17,081 nt of DNA from Aquificaceae bacterium (GTDB taxonomy: Bacteria; Aquificota; Aquificia; Aquificales; Aquificaceae), in contig JALWEK010000139.1 in NCBI GenBank assembly GCA_027014185.1, positions 1-17,081 of the forward strand, written 5' to 3'. Shown in pieces: positions 6,680 to 14,412 of the stretch. Both the position numbers and the translations under genes were made by a program. The first letter of the stretch is position 1. Every line of letters starts with the position of its first letter. The notes under the pieces were generated by a model, which did not search any database, had not been told where the DNA came from, and was given only the letters and a program-made list of their open reading frames with translations.

Positions 6680-7764
6680 TGCTCAAGAAGGAGCTCATAG
6701 ATAAGTTAGAGAGGCTGAGCGAGCGCTACAGAAAGCTTGAAGAGGAGCTCTCCAGACCTGAGGTAATCCAAGATATTAAAAAATACAGGGAGCTGAGCAA
6801 GGAGCATAAAGAACTCACCGAGCTCTACGAGACCTACCAGGAGTACAAAAAGGCCCAGAAGGAGCTGAGGGAATCTAAGGAGCTTCTGAGGAGTTCGGAG
6901 CCCGAGCTCAGGGAACTCGCCCAGGAGGAGGTGGAGAAACTCCAGCGAAAGCTCTCCGAGCTTGAAGAGAGGCTTAAGTTTTTACTCGTTCCTAAAGATC
7001 CAAACGACTCTAAGAACGTAATACTCGAGATAAGGGCCGGAACGGGTGGTGAGGAGGCGGCCCTGTTCGTTGCAGATCTCCTGAGGATGTACCAGAAGTA
7101 TGCGGAGGATAAGGGCTGGAAGTTCTCAATCCTGAGCGCAAACAAGACAGGCCTCGGTGGCTACAAGGAGGTCATAGCCCTGATAGAGGGTGAGGGTGCC
7201 TACTCGAGGCTCAAGTATGAGAGCGGGGTCCACAGGGTCCAGAGGATACCGGTGACCGAGTCCGGAGGGAGGATACACACCTCCACCGCTACCGTAGCAG
7301 TCCTTCCCGAAGCCGACGAGACGGACGTGGAGATAAGCCCCCAGGACCTCAAGATAGAGACCTTTAGAGCCTCTGGAGCGGGCGGTCAGTACGTGAACAC
7401 CACAGAAACTGCCGTGAGGATAACCCACATACCTACCGGTATAGTCGTCTCGTGTCAGGACGAGAGGTCTCAGTTTCAGAACAAGCAGAAGGCCCTCAGG
7501 ATCCTTTACGCTAAGCTCAAGGACTTCTACGAAAGAAAGAAGAGGGAGGAGATAGCCAAGGAGAGAAAGGAACAGGTGGGAACGGGAGAGAGAAGTGAGA
7601 AGATAAGGACCTACAACTTCCCCCAGAACAGGGTGACGGACCACAGGGTAAACCTCACCCTTTACAAGCTCCAGGACGTTCTCGAAGGAAAGCTCGACGA
7701 GATAATAGATGCTCTGAGGGCCAAGGAGCTGGAGGAGAGGTTAAAGCTCGTGGAGGCCTCTTAA
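6679..7764 (+). CDS. prfA: Peptide chain release factor 1
   Basis: 361 residues from the ATG at 6679, which overlaps the rpmE stop (TGATG); a TTG one codon earlier is also open but would add only one residue. RF1 recognises UAA and UAG and triggers peptide release. The N-terminal coiled domain is rich in Glu/Lys. The codon-reading tripeptide of RF1 form appears as PVT in [14 protein letters not shown] (residues about 189-202), and the catalytic GGQ lies at 235-237 in [10 protein letters not shown]. PxT rather than SPF separates it from RF2. GGAAGG upstream is the ribosome site. The stop TAA at 7762-7764 overlaps the stop of the convergent minE gene. Confidence 0.96.
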   Translation: MLKKELIDKLERLSERYRKLEEELSRPEVIQDIKKYRELSKEHKELTELYETYQEYKKAQKELRESKELLRSSEPELRELAQEEVEKLQRKLSELEERLKFLLVPKDPNDSKNVILEIRAGTGGEEAALFVADLLRMYQKYAEDKGWKFSILSANKTGLGGYKEVIALIEGEGAYSRLKYESGVHRVQRIPVTESGGRIHTSTATVAVLPEADETDVEISPQDLKIETFRASGAGGQYVNTTETAVRITHIPTGIVVSCQDERSQFQNKQKALRILYAKLKDFYERKKREEIAKERKEQVGTGERSEKIRTYNFPQNRVTDHRVNLTLYKLQDVLEGKLDEIIDALRAKELEERLKLVEAS

Positions 7765-8006
7765 GATCCCTTGAAAGGTATGCTTATCCAGAGCTCTTCC
7801 CTGTTTTCCTCATTCTTCTTCAGAAGAACATCTATACCGGCGGCGTCGAACTGTGGATATTTGGAAAACAGGGATATAAGATCCTCCTTTAATCTCTCCA
7901 CCATGCTCGGAGGCAGTCCCTGCCTCTCGTAGCTCAGGACGAGCATCAACCTCTGCTTGGCAACGTCTTTGCTCTTTCTTTTAAATAGAGAACCCAGGTT
8001 CAACAA
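7761..8006 (-). CDS. minE: Cell division topological specificity factor MinE
   Basis: About 81 residues. MinE displaces MinC from MinD and stimulates MinD ATPase, producing the oscillation or gradient that keeps division at midcell. The N-terminal amphipathic/anti-MinCD region [19 protein letters not shown] is followed by [11 protein letters not shown] and a C-terminal dimerisation domain ending [11 protein letters not shown]. The start is uncertain: TTG at 8012 overlaps the minD stop (TTGA) but GGAGG abuts it with no spacer, whereas TTG at 8006 or 8003 has a spacing of 6 or 9 bases. I chose 8006; all give nearly the same protein. The TAA stop overlaps the prfA stop on the other strand. Confidence 0.93.
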   Translation of the reverse strand: MLNLGSLFKRKSKDVAKQRLMLVLSYERQGLPPSMVERLKEDLISLFSKYPQFDAAGIDVLLKKNEENREELWISIPFKGS

Positions 8007-8008
8007 CC

Positions 8009-8797
8009 TCAACCTCCAAAGAGTTTGCTAAGGAACCCTTCCTTCTCCCCGTATCTCTCAAAGGGAACCTCCTCTCCGAGCGTTCTCTTGGCCACATCCA
8101 TGAGGGCCTTTGCCGCGTTGTACTTACTATGGAGAACTATGGGCTCTCCCCTGTTTGTGAAGTCTACCAGCTTCTCCTCCTCAGGTATCACGCCTATCAG
8201 AGGAGCCTTTAGTATGTCCAGTATGTCCTCCACCGAGAGCATCTCCCCCTTCTTGACCATTTTCCACTTTATCCTATTGACTATTATCCAGTAATCCTCC
8301 TTGTCCATGCTCTCCAAAAGACCGATCACCCGGTCAGCGTCCCTGACTGAGGACACCTCAGGATTGACCACTATGTAGGCGCGATCTGCCGGGCTGACGG
8401 CGATCTTGAAGCCCTGCTCTATCCCCGCAGGTGAGTCTATGATTATGTAGTCGAACTCTCCCTTAGATTTCACATCCTTAACCAGCTCTATCCACTTGTC
8501 GGTGTTCACCGCGTCCTTGTTCTTGGTCTGGTTCGCCGGAAGCAGGTACAGGTTCAAGCCCCTCTTGTCTTTCACGTAAGCCTTCTCCGGGGGAACCCTT
8601 CCTTCGAGGACGTCTAGTATGTCATAGACTATCCTGTTCTCAAGGCCCAGGATCATGTCAAGGTTCCTCAGGCCTATGTCCGCATCTATGAGAAGGACCC
8701 TTTTCCCGAGTTTGGCAAGGGCCACACCCAGATTGGCGGTTATAGTGGTCTTACCTACACCTCCCTTTCCCGAGGTTACTACGATTACCTCCGTCAT
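8009..8797 (-). CDS. minD: Septum site-determining ATPase MinD
   Basis: 262 residues. MinD is a membrane-associated ParA/MRP-type ATPase that recruits MinC and responds to MinE. The deviant Walker A motif GKGGVGKT is at residues 10-17 with the signature lysine at 11; LLIDADIGLRNLD (35-47) and DSPAG (121-125) complete the nucleotide site. The C-terminus FLSKLFGG is the amphipathic membrane-targeting helix, so the protein is intact. GAGGAGAAGAGG precedes the ATG at 8797. It follows minC by 12 bases and its TGA lies inside the start region of minE. Confidence 0.97.
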   Translation of the reverse strand: MTEVIVVTSGKGGVGKTTITANLGVALAKLGKRVLLIDADIGLRNLDMILGLENRIVYDILDVLEGRVPPEKAYVKDKRGLNLYLLPANQTKNKDAVNTDKWIELVKDVKSKGEFDYIIIDSPAGIEQGFKIAVSPADRAYIVVNPEVSSVRDADRVIGLLESMDKEDYWIIVNRIKWKMVKKGEMLSVEDILDILKAPLIGVIPEEEKLVDFTNRGEPIVLHSKYNAAKALMDVAKRTLGEEVPFERYGEKEGFLSKLFGG

Positions 8798-8809
8798 CCT
8801 CTTCTCCTC

Positions 8810-9388
8810 TCAGACTTTTTCTAAAACTATCATACCATCCTCCACCCTCGCCACCTCAGGATAACCGGGTGAGACCCTTTCCGAGTCTTCGGATATGGCT
8901 ATCTTCTTACCTATCCTTATCTGCTGAGGTTCCATCTTGAGGGCCACAACAACGGCATTCTCGTCGCCAAGAGCTCCGGCTATAGCTATCCCCCTCAGAG
9001 CTCCCATAATAATAATATTACCCACCGCCACAACCTGGGCATCCTTGTTAACGTCCCCGAGGACAAGGACGTCCCCGCCGTGCTCTACCTTCTGTCCGGA
9101 CCTCAGGGGCCTGTCCACGATAAGGAGCCTGTCCTTCTTCTCGGTCTCTTTCCTGTCTCCGGTGCTTATCCTCTTTATGCTCTCAAGGTTCAGCTCTTTA
9201 AAGAAGTCTTCGAGCTCTCTAATCCAGTCCTCGGGGAGGTCTTCGGCGTTCTCTATTATGAAGTAGCTTCCCTGGAAAAGCTTTCCCCTCACCTTTCCCC
9301 TTATCTCTTCCTTTAGGGTCTCCAGATCTTTGCTGTCTTTTATCCTTATAGCTATTACGGGAAGAGTTATCCCCCTTATCTCTACCAC
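8810..9388 (-). CDS. minC: Septum site-determining protein MinC
   Basis: 192 residues. MinC is the FtsZ assembly inhibitor brought to the membrane by MinD. The N-terminal domain (about 1-80) is the variable FtsZ-inhibiting part; the C-terminal beta-helix (about 92-165) shows RSGQKVEHGGDVLVLGDVN, ALRGIAIAGALGD and a hydrophobic MinD-binding face, the best conserved part of the family. The start is GTG at 9388. No Shine-Dalgarno sequence is visible, and TATAAT ends only 10 bases upstream, so the mRNA may have an extremely short leader. It is the first gene of minC-minD-minE. Confidence 0.93.
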   Translation of the reverse strand: MVEIRGITLPVIAIRIKDSKDLETLKEEIRGKVRGKLFQGSYFIIENAEDLPEDWIRELEDFFKELNLESIKRISTGDRKETEKKDRLLIVDRPLRSGQKVEHGGDVLVLGDVNKDAQVVAVGNIIIMGALRGIAIAGALGDENAVVVALKMEPQQIRIGKKIAISEDSERVSPGYPEVARVEDGMIVLEKV

Positions 9389-9398
9389 AGCTTCAAAT

Positions 9399-9404
9399 AT
9401 TATA
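9399..9404 (-). promoter_or_regulatory. Putative -10 element of minCDE
   Basis: A perfect TATAAT (9404-9399, minus strand) lies in the gap between the CDF transporter stop and the minC GTG. Ten bases separate it from the start codon, so transcription would begin within a few bases of the GTG. The -35 region would fall in the His-rich codons of the transporter and is not recognisable. Confidence 0.4.
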
Positions 9405-10313
9405 TCAGTGCTCGTGATGGTGGTGTATGTGCCCGCTTTCCCTGAGTAGGGGACACGAAGGGGGACAGGAGTAGCCTTCCCTCTCTATCTGGATGGTGGT
9501 GTGCTCTATACCGTGTTTCTTAGCTATCTCCTCCACCTCCTTAAGTATATCGTTGCAGGCCTCCACATCGCTCACAACCACGTGGGCTGTGAGAACAACG
9601 TTTCCTGCTGTTATCGACCAGATGTGCATGTCGTGAACGTCCAGAACCCCCTTAACTTCCCTTATCTCCCTCTCTATCTCCTCCGGATCTATCGCCGACG
9701 GGACCAGCTCCAGAAGGACGCTCACGGACTCCCTGATAACCGAGTAAGCTCCGGGAAGTATGAGGAGGGATATGGCAATACTGAGGATAGGATCGGCAAG
9801 ATAGAACTTCCAGAAGGTTACAGCAAGACCTGCGATTATGGCTGCCACCGAGCCCAAGGTATCTGTAACCACGTGGAGGAAGGCGGCCTTAACGTTTATG
9901 TTCTTCTCGGCAGTTCTGAAAAGAAGGTAGCCGGCCACCAGGTTTATCACCAGACCTACCGTAGCTATCAGGAGCATCTGAGGGCCCAGGACCGGTTCAG
10001 GATTTATGAACCGATGGAAGGCCTCATAGGCTATGTACCCTATCAGGCCGAGGAGGAACACGCCGTTCGCCAGGGCGGCGAGAACCTCTAACCTGTAAAG
10101 GCCGTAAGTCATCCTCTTCCCCTTTGCCTTCTGAACGAGGAGCTGGGCAACGAGGGCTATGAATAGGGAAACGCTGTCGGTGAGCATGTGCCCGGCGTCC
10201 GACAGGAGGGCAAGTGAGTTGGTCAGGAAACCGCCGATGAGCTCTACGAAGGCGAAGGTGAATACGAGAAACAGGCTTATGCCGAGAGCCCTGATACTGC
10301 TGCTTCTATCCAT
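9405..10313 (-). CDS. Cation diffusion facilitator (zinc/cadmium efflux)
   Basis: 302 residues, CzcD/ZitB branch of the CDF family, exporting divalent metal in exchange for protons across the inner membrane. Six TM helices are visible in the first about 205 residues, followed by a cytoplasmic metal-binding domain. The transport site is HxxxD in TM2 (His42, Asp46) and HxxxD in TM5 (His147, Asp151), the pattern that goes with Zn/Cd rather than Fe or Mn (known of the family). The C-terminus adds CPPSCP and a tail HIHHHHEH, likely metal-sensing or buffering. The start is 2 bases after the mlaE TAG with no ribosome site, so it should be coupled. It is last in the rpmB-aroC-mlaE operon. Confidence 0.92.
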   Translation of the reverse strand: MDRSSSIRALGISLFLVFTFAFVELIGGFLTNSLALLSDAGHMLTDSVSLFIALVAQLLVQKAKGKRMTYGLYRLEVLAALANGVFLLGLIGYIAYEAFHRFINPEPVLGPQMLLIATVGLVINLVAGYLLFRTAEKNINVKAAFLHVVTDTLGSVAAIIAGLAVTFWKFYLADPILSIAISLLILPGAYSVIRESVSVLLELVPSAIDPEEIEREIREVKGVLDVHDMHIWSITAGNVVLTAHVVVSDVEACNDILKEVEEIAKKHGIEHTTIQIEREGYSCPPSCPLLRESGHIHHHHEH

Positions 10314-10315
10314 TT

Positions 10316-11062
10316 CTAAAATATTATTGCCGTGAGGAAGTAATCGGATATGAGTATGAGCATCGAAGAGGTTACCACCGAGTTGGTGGTTGCACGTCCC
10401 ACACCTTCCGTTCCCCCGCTGGTGTAGTATCCGAAGTAGCAGCTCACCGTTGCTATTATGAAACCGAAGACGAAGGCCTTGTAGAGCCCACCCACGATGT
10501 CGTAGAACTCGGTCAGGTCTATCATCTTCTGCCAGTAGAGGTACTCGTTCACACGAAAGAGCTTTGTGGCAACGAGCCAGCCTCCGAGTATGCCCGATAC
10601 GTTCGAGAGTACGGTAAGCAGGGGCACACCCACGGTGGTGGCAAACAGCCTGGGTGTCACCAGGTACCTGACTGGGTTTACCGCCATGACCTCAAGGGCG
10701 TCTATCTGCTGGGTTATCCTCATTGTGCCTATGCTCGCTGTCATCGCAGATCCTACCCTCGCGACCACCATCAGGGAGGTGAGAACGGGTCCCAGCTCCC
10801 TTCCCATCGAGAGTGCTACGACGGCTCCTATCAGGTACTCGGCGTTGAACCTGTGGAAGGTCGAATATGTCTGGAGGGCGATAACGCCACCCGTGAAGAG
10901 TGAGGTGACCACAACCACGAGGGAGGTTTCCGCTGCTATGTAGGTGAACTGACTGACGAAGTGTCTGACCTTAGGGGGTTTTCTCAGGAGGAAGTACACC
11001 GCCTGCAGGGCGAGCAATGTAGCCTTCCCTACCTCCTCCGAGAGCCTGAGAAGAAAGTTCAT
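10316..11062 (-). CDS. mlaE: MlaE-type ABC transporter permease
   Basis: 248 residues of the MlaE/YrbE permease family, the membrane subunit of Mla-type importers that move phospholipids between inner and outer membranes. Family marks are an N-terminal interfacial helix, SLFTGGVIALQTY (about 54-66), GRELGPVLTSLMVVARVGSA (88-107), and the loop QIDALEVMAVNPVRYLVTPR (119-138) that contacts the ATPase. About five TM helices follow the amphipathic start. The partner ATPase MlaF and the MCE protein MlaD are not in this window, so they must be elsewhere. The ATG is one base after the aroC TGA. Its TAG is 2 bases before the CDF transporter. Confidence 0.9.
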   Translation of the reverse strand: MNFLLRLSEEVGKATLLALQAVYFLLRKPPKVRHFVSQFTYIAAETSLVVVVTSLFTGGVIALQTYSTFHRFNAEYLIGAVVALSMGRELGPVLTSLMVVARVGSAMTASIGTMRITQQIDALEVMAVNPVRYLVTPRLFATTVGVPLLTVLSNVSGILGGWLVATKLFRVNEYLYWQKMIDLTEFYDIVGGLYKAFVFGFIIATVSCYFGYYTSGGTEGVGRATTNSVVTSSMLILISDYFLTAIIF

Positions 11063-11063
11063 C

Positions 11064-12236
11064 TCAGAATCCCCTGACGTGCTCCAGGTAGAGCTTGTAG
11101 CGCTCTCTGACTTCCTCCATAAAATCCCCGCCGATCTTCTCCAAGAGGGCGTCGGCCAGGACTATGGCGAGCATCGCCTCTCCCACGACCGATGCAGCTG
11201 GGACCGCTACCACATCGGTTCTTTCCTTCCCAGCCTTTAGCTCTTCCTTCGTTTCTATGTCCACGCTCCTGAGGGGGTTCTTGAGTGTGGGAATGGGCTT
11301 CATGCTCACTCTCACGACTATGGGCATTCCGTTCGTTATCCCACCTTCGGTTCCTCCAAGGTTGTTGGAGTATCTGAAGAAACCCCTTTCAGGGTCGTAG
11401 CCTATCTCGTCGTGAACTTGAGAGCCAAGCCTTTTAGCGCTCTCCACGCCCAGACCTATCTCCACCGCCTTCATAGCCTGTATGCTCATCATCGCCTGGG
11501 CTATCCTCCCGTCAATCCTCCTGTCCCACTGAACGTGGCTCCCGAGACCCGGAGGGACACCCACGGCGAAGACCTCGAAGATACCTCCAGCACTCTCCCC
11601 CTTCTCCCTTACACTGTCTATGTATCTTTTGAACTCCTCGTCCCTTGAGGGGTCGGGGAACCTGACCTCTGACTTCTCGGCGAGCTCGTGCCTCCTGATG
11701 AGGTCCTCTTCCTTGATCGGGAAGGAACACTCTCCTATACTTACTACGTAGCTCCCTATCCTTATACCGAGCTCCTCTAGAAACCTTTTGCAGACCGCAC
11801 CAACGGCGACCCTCGCGGCAGTCTCCCTCGCTGAGGCCCTCTCGAGTATGTTCCTGAGATCCCTCTGGTTGTACTTGATCCCGCCCGGAAGGTCGGCGTG
11901 TCCGGGCCTTGGCCTTGTGAAGGGGACCACGGACTCAGGAGGCTCTCCCTCAGGGGACATCTTCTCCCTCCAGTTTTCCCAGTCCCTGTTCTCTATCCAG
12001 AGGGTTATGGGAGATCCTATCGTCTTTCCGAACCTTACCCCGGATAGGATCTGGACCCTGTCCTTCTCTATCTTCATCCTCCCTCCGCGTCCGTACCCCC
12101 TCTGTCTTCTTTCCAGATCACTGTTTATGTGTTCAGGCTTTAGCTCGAGGTTGGCCGGAATTCCCTCCAGTATGGCGGTAAGGCCCCTTCCGTGGGACTC
12201 GCCCGCCGTCAGGAATCTAAGGAAGCGGAGGGACAT
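11064..12236 (-). CDS. aroC: Chorismate synthase
   Basis: 390 residues, full length. It catalyses the last shikimate-pathway step, EPSP to chorismate, with reduced FMN. Visible family motifs are FLTAGESHGRGLTAIL near residue 8, the RRQRGYGRGGRM segment (about 43-54), RPGHADLPG followed by KYNQRDLRNILERASARETA, and the C-terminal GGISNG-like GGITNGMPIVVRV. The ATG directly abuts the rpmB TAG (no gap) with only a weak purine run before it, so it probably relies on coupling to rpmB, an unusual partner for an aromatic amino acid gene. Confidence 0.96.
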   Translation of the reverse strand: MSLRFLRFLTAGESHGRGLTAILEGIPANLELKPEHINSDLERRQRGYGRGGRMKIEKDRVQILSGVRFGKTIGSPITLWIENRDWENWREKMSPEGEPPESVVPFTRPRPGHADLPGGIKYNQRDLRNILERASARETAARVAVGAVCKRFLEELGIRIGSYVVSIGECSFPIKEEDLIRRHELAEKSEVRFPDPSRDEEFKRYIDSVREKGESAGGIFEVFAVGVPPGLGSHVQWDRRIDGRIAQAMMSIQAMKAVEIGLGVESAKRLGSQVHDEIGYDPERGFFRYSNNLGGTEGGITNGMPIVVRVSMKPIPTLKNPLRSVDIETKEELKAGKERTDVVAVPAASVVGEAMLAIVLADALLEKIGGDFMEEVRERYKLYLEHVRGF

Positions 12237-12443
12237 CTACTCTTTGGGAACCCGTGCCGCCTTAACTACCTTACCCGCCTTCAGGCACTTTGTACATACG
12301 TACATCCTCTTCACGGTCCCGTCGGGAAGCCTAACCCTCATCTTGTGGACGTTGGGCTTGAATAGTCTCGGGTTCCTTTCCGCCGAGAAGGTCACCCTTC
12401 TTCCGTGCATCACCCTTTTACCGCATATCTCACAGGCAGCCAT
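12237..12443 (-). CDS. rpmB: Ribosomal protein bL28
   Basis: 68 residues. bL28 is a large-subunit protein near the E site. It is the zinc-binding form with Cys4/Cys7 (CEIC) and Cys50/Cys53 (CTKC). Other conserved parts are GKRVMHGRRVTFS and NPRLFKPNVHK. CGGAGGTAAAGG lies just before the ATG, within a leader that repeats that of rpmE. It heads a short operon rpmB-aroC-mlaE-CDF with gaps of 0-2 bases. Confidence 0.97.
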   Translation of the reverse strand: MAACEICGKRVMHGRRVTFSAERNPRLFKPNVHKMRVRLPDGTVKRMYVCTKCLKAGKVVKAARVPKE

Positions 12444-12495
12444 CCTTTACCTCCGGAGAGCTAAGTATTGTATCAGAAATCAGCCCAGGTGTCTT
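12444..12495 (-). promoter_or_regulatory. Promoter and leader of rpmB operon
   Basis: On the minus strand, AAGACA (12495-12490) and TACAAT (12472-12467) are separated by 17 bases, fitting a sigma-70-type promoter. ACTTAGCT and CGGAGGTAAAGG follow up to the ATG at 12443. The part from the -10 to the ribosome site is nearly the same as in front of rpmE. The -35 box lies in the last codons of the upstream hydrolase gene. Confidence 0.6.
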
Positions 12496-13175
12496 CTGAA
12501 GAACTCCACGGCCAGCTTCCAGGCGTCCCCAGCCACGTCCTCGTTGTAGACCTCCGGTCTCTTGTCGTTCAGGAAGGCGTGGTTCACACCGGCATAGACT
12601 TTTGCCTGAGCTTCCACGCCGTTCTTCCAAACCTCCTTGAATATGTCTATCACGCTGTCGTTGTTCACGAACTCGTCCTTCTCCGCCATTATGAAGAATA
12701 CGGGAACCTTTATGCTGTGGGGATCTATGGGTGCGAGCTGGGGAAGTCCGTAGAAGGGAACGCTCGCGTCTATGAGATTTGAGAACTTGCTGGCAAAGTA
12801 CATCGAGAGCGTCCCGCCGCAGCAGAAACCGGTGACACCAACCTTAACCGGATCGGTCTTGTCGAGGTTTCTGAGGTGCTCCACGCTCGCCCTGAACATA
12901 GCATCCACTTCGTCCATTCTATTCTGGAACATCTCGGTCATCAGCTTTCCCGCATCGTCCGGGTTGTCCGCGCTCTTGCCCTTGTAAAAGTCGGGGGCGA
13001 AGGCCACGAAACCCTCCTGTGCGAGCTTATCGGTGAGCTCCTTTATGTTGGAGAGGGGCGAGTCCAGTCCCCACCACTCGTGTATTATCATCACAGCCGG
13101 ACCCCTGTCCGTGGGCTCGGCCAGATAGCCGCCGACCTTTACGCCTTCAGCTTCGAACTCTACCATCCTTCCCAT
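12480..13175 (-). CDS. Dienelactone hydrolase family protein
   Basis: 231 residues, a single alpha/beta-hydrolase domain of the dienelactone hydrolase family. The characteristic triad is present: Cys118 as nucleophile in GFCCGG (116-121), Asp167 in AEKDEF, and His199 in VNHAF. Glu33 in IHEWWGL is the residue that gates the cysteine in characterised members. The start ATG at 13175 has AGGAGG 8 bases upstream; a second in-frame ATG is three codons on. No signal peptide is seen, so it should be cytoplasmic. No aromatic-degradation genes are nearby, so classical dienelactone hydrolysis is doubtful and the real substrate is unknown. It closes the rsmD-to-hydrolase run, 16 bases after the 102-residue gene. 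Confidence 0.9.
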   Translation of the reverse strand: MGRMVEFEAEGVKVGGYLAEPTDRGPAVMIIHEWWGLDSPLSNIKELTDKLAQEGFVAFAPDFYKGKSADNPDDAGKLMTEMFQNRMDEVDAMFRASVEHLRNLDKTDPVKVGVTGFCCGGTLSMYFASKFSNLIDASVPFYGLPQLAPIDPHSIKVPVFFIMAEKDEFVNNDSVIDIFKEVWKNGVEAQAKVYAGVNHAFLNDKRPEVYNEDVAGDAWKLAVEFFRRHLG

Positions 13176-13191
13176 GTCCTTTCCCTCCTGC

Positions 13192-13500
13192 TCATAATTT
13201 TACATGAACGTACGTGTAGTAGAAGTTCTGATCGACCCCGCTCGAGAGCTTGGTTCCCTCCTCCTCTATCCTGTCCCCGAACTCTTCCCGGGCGGCCTTC
13301 AAGAACTCTTTGTGGATGCTGTCTCCCATAGAGTAGGAGTAGACCGTCCCGGCGAGTATCTCTTCCCCGATCTTTGCAACGCTACCTACAAGTTCGCTCT
13401 CACAGAAGAAGAGGGTTTTATCTCCTTCCTCCTCCTTTGCAAGCCCCGAACATCTGCCTTTCAGAAGTCCCTCTATGAGCTTCTCAAGCCTCTCCCTCAC
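13192..13500 (-). CDS. Conserved-looking hypothetical protein, 102 aa
   Basis: No family recognised. It starts with GTG at 13500, with AGGAGG 5 bases upstream, and overlaps the end of ygfZ by 17 bases. The protein is soluble-looking: a basic/amphipathic N-terminal helix (RERLEKLIEGLLKG), Cys17 and Cys33, a middle segment LVGSVAKIGEEILAGTVYSYSMG, an acidic helix (KEFLKAAREEFGDRIEEEG) and an aromatic end (NFYYTYVHVKL). There is no signal peptide or TM helix. Tight coupling to ygfZ hints at a related job, which is inference only. Confidence 0.75.
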   Translation of the reverse strand: MRERLEKLIEGLLKGRCSGLAKEEEGDKTLFFCESELVGSVAKIGEEILAGTVYSYSMGDSIHKEFLKAAREEFGDRIEEEGTKLSSGVDQNFYYTYVHVKL

Positions 13501-14401
13501 AGCTTCCTCCTAAGTACGCCTTCCCGCCGTCGGCCGTAAGCTCCCTTCCCTTCTCGTAGATGTTCCTAAGTGTGTATCCAAGGGCCTTCTTCCCATCTGA
13601 GCTTACAGAGGTAACAAGGCCAACGGCCTTATTGCCTTCGTACAGCTTTGATCCCTCCTTTACATCACCCTCCAGTTCGAGCCTCACGAGGATCCTGGGT
13701 GTCCTTCCCCTGAAGTAAACCCTGGCTATAGCCTCCTGACCCACGTAACATCCCTTGTTCATATCGATCGCGTAGCTGAGGACTCCTGCCTCCAACGGAG
13801 AGAAGCCTTCCCTGAGCTCCTTACCTATCCTTGGAACGCACCTCTCTATCCTGAGGTCCTCGAACTCTACCTCGTCTATCTCCATATCCCTGGACAGCCT
13901 ATCGGCGAGGCCTGAAAGGTCTCCCATCAGATCGTAACCCTCTTCCCTCAGCCTGAGCGGGTTCTTGGCTACGAGAACACCCTCTACCTCCTTAACCTCG
14001 TAATCTTCTAAAACCACGCCGAAGGCGTCCTTCACGAACTCGGAAGAACCTTCTCCGAACACGAAGATGTGCTCCGTGTTCCTGGTCAGATCCTCGAAAT
14101 AGACCTTCAAAGAGAGCTTGAGCTTCTCAAACTCTTCTATAACCTCGCTCGCCGGCTTCTCTGTATCCAGAAGGTAGTAATCTCCTATCCTGTAAACGAA
14201 GAAGTCAGCAACCGGCTGTCCGTTCTGTCTGAGCCACAGGTTGTAGTTGAAGGTCCCAGGCTTGAGAGCCTTCACGTTGTTGGTGAGCAGGCTGTGTAGG
14301 AAGTGGGTGTGCTCCTCGGGGGCGGTCATCCCCTTCATCAGTACCTTTGCAGGCTTTCCGAAGACCTTTACCTTTGACCTCTTTAGCCTAATCCATTTCA
14401 T
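13484..14401 (-). CDS. ygfZ: YgfZ/IBA57-type folate-binding protein
   Basis: 305 residues of the YgfZ/GcvT-like family, tetrahydrofolate-dependent proteins that support assembly or repair of certain Fe-S enzymes (for example MiaB-type radical SAM enzymes in E. coli). The family signature KGCYVGQE is at residues 216-223 with the key Cys218. The N-terminal half has LLTNNVKALKPGT and LWLRQNGQPVADFFVYR, as in GcvT-fold proteins, and RTPRILVRLELEG begins the C-terminal barrel. The glycine-cleavage T-protein is the alternative, but the Cys signature and short length favour YgfZ. The gene is 11 bases after ribD and overlaps the 102-residue gene. Confidence 0.9.
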   Translation of the reverse strand: MKWIRLKRSKVKVFGKPAKVLMKGMTAPEEHTHFLHSLLTNNVKALKPGTFNYNLWLRQNGQPVADFFVYRIGDYYLLDTEKPASEVIEEFEKLKLSLKVYFEDLTRNTEHIFVFGEGSSEFVKDAFGVVLEDYEVKEVEGVLVAKNPLRLREEGYDLMGDLSGLADRLSRDMEIDEVEFEDLRIERCVPRIGKELREGFSPLEAGVLSYAIDMNKGCYVGQEAIARVYFRGRTPRILVRLELEGDVKEGSKLYEGNKAVGLVTSVSSDGKKALGYTLRNIYEKGRELTADGGKAYLGGSCEGEA

Positions 14402-14412
14402 ACCTTAGCTTT

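Noticed and set aside
6679..7764. Release factor 2 (prfB).
   Set aside because: The stop-reading tripeptide is PxT, not SPF, there is no internal frameshift site, and the rho-rpmE-prfA order is the common one.
11788..12549. 253-codon plus-strand frame across aroC, rpmB and the hydrolase end.
   Set aside because: It runs antisense through three well-supported genes and has no recognisable domain.
12480..13175. Aromatic degradation pathway around the dienelactone hydrolase.
   Set aside because: No ring-cleavage or other catabolic genes are nearby; the gene stands alone among housekeeping genes.
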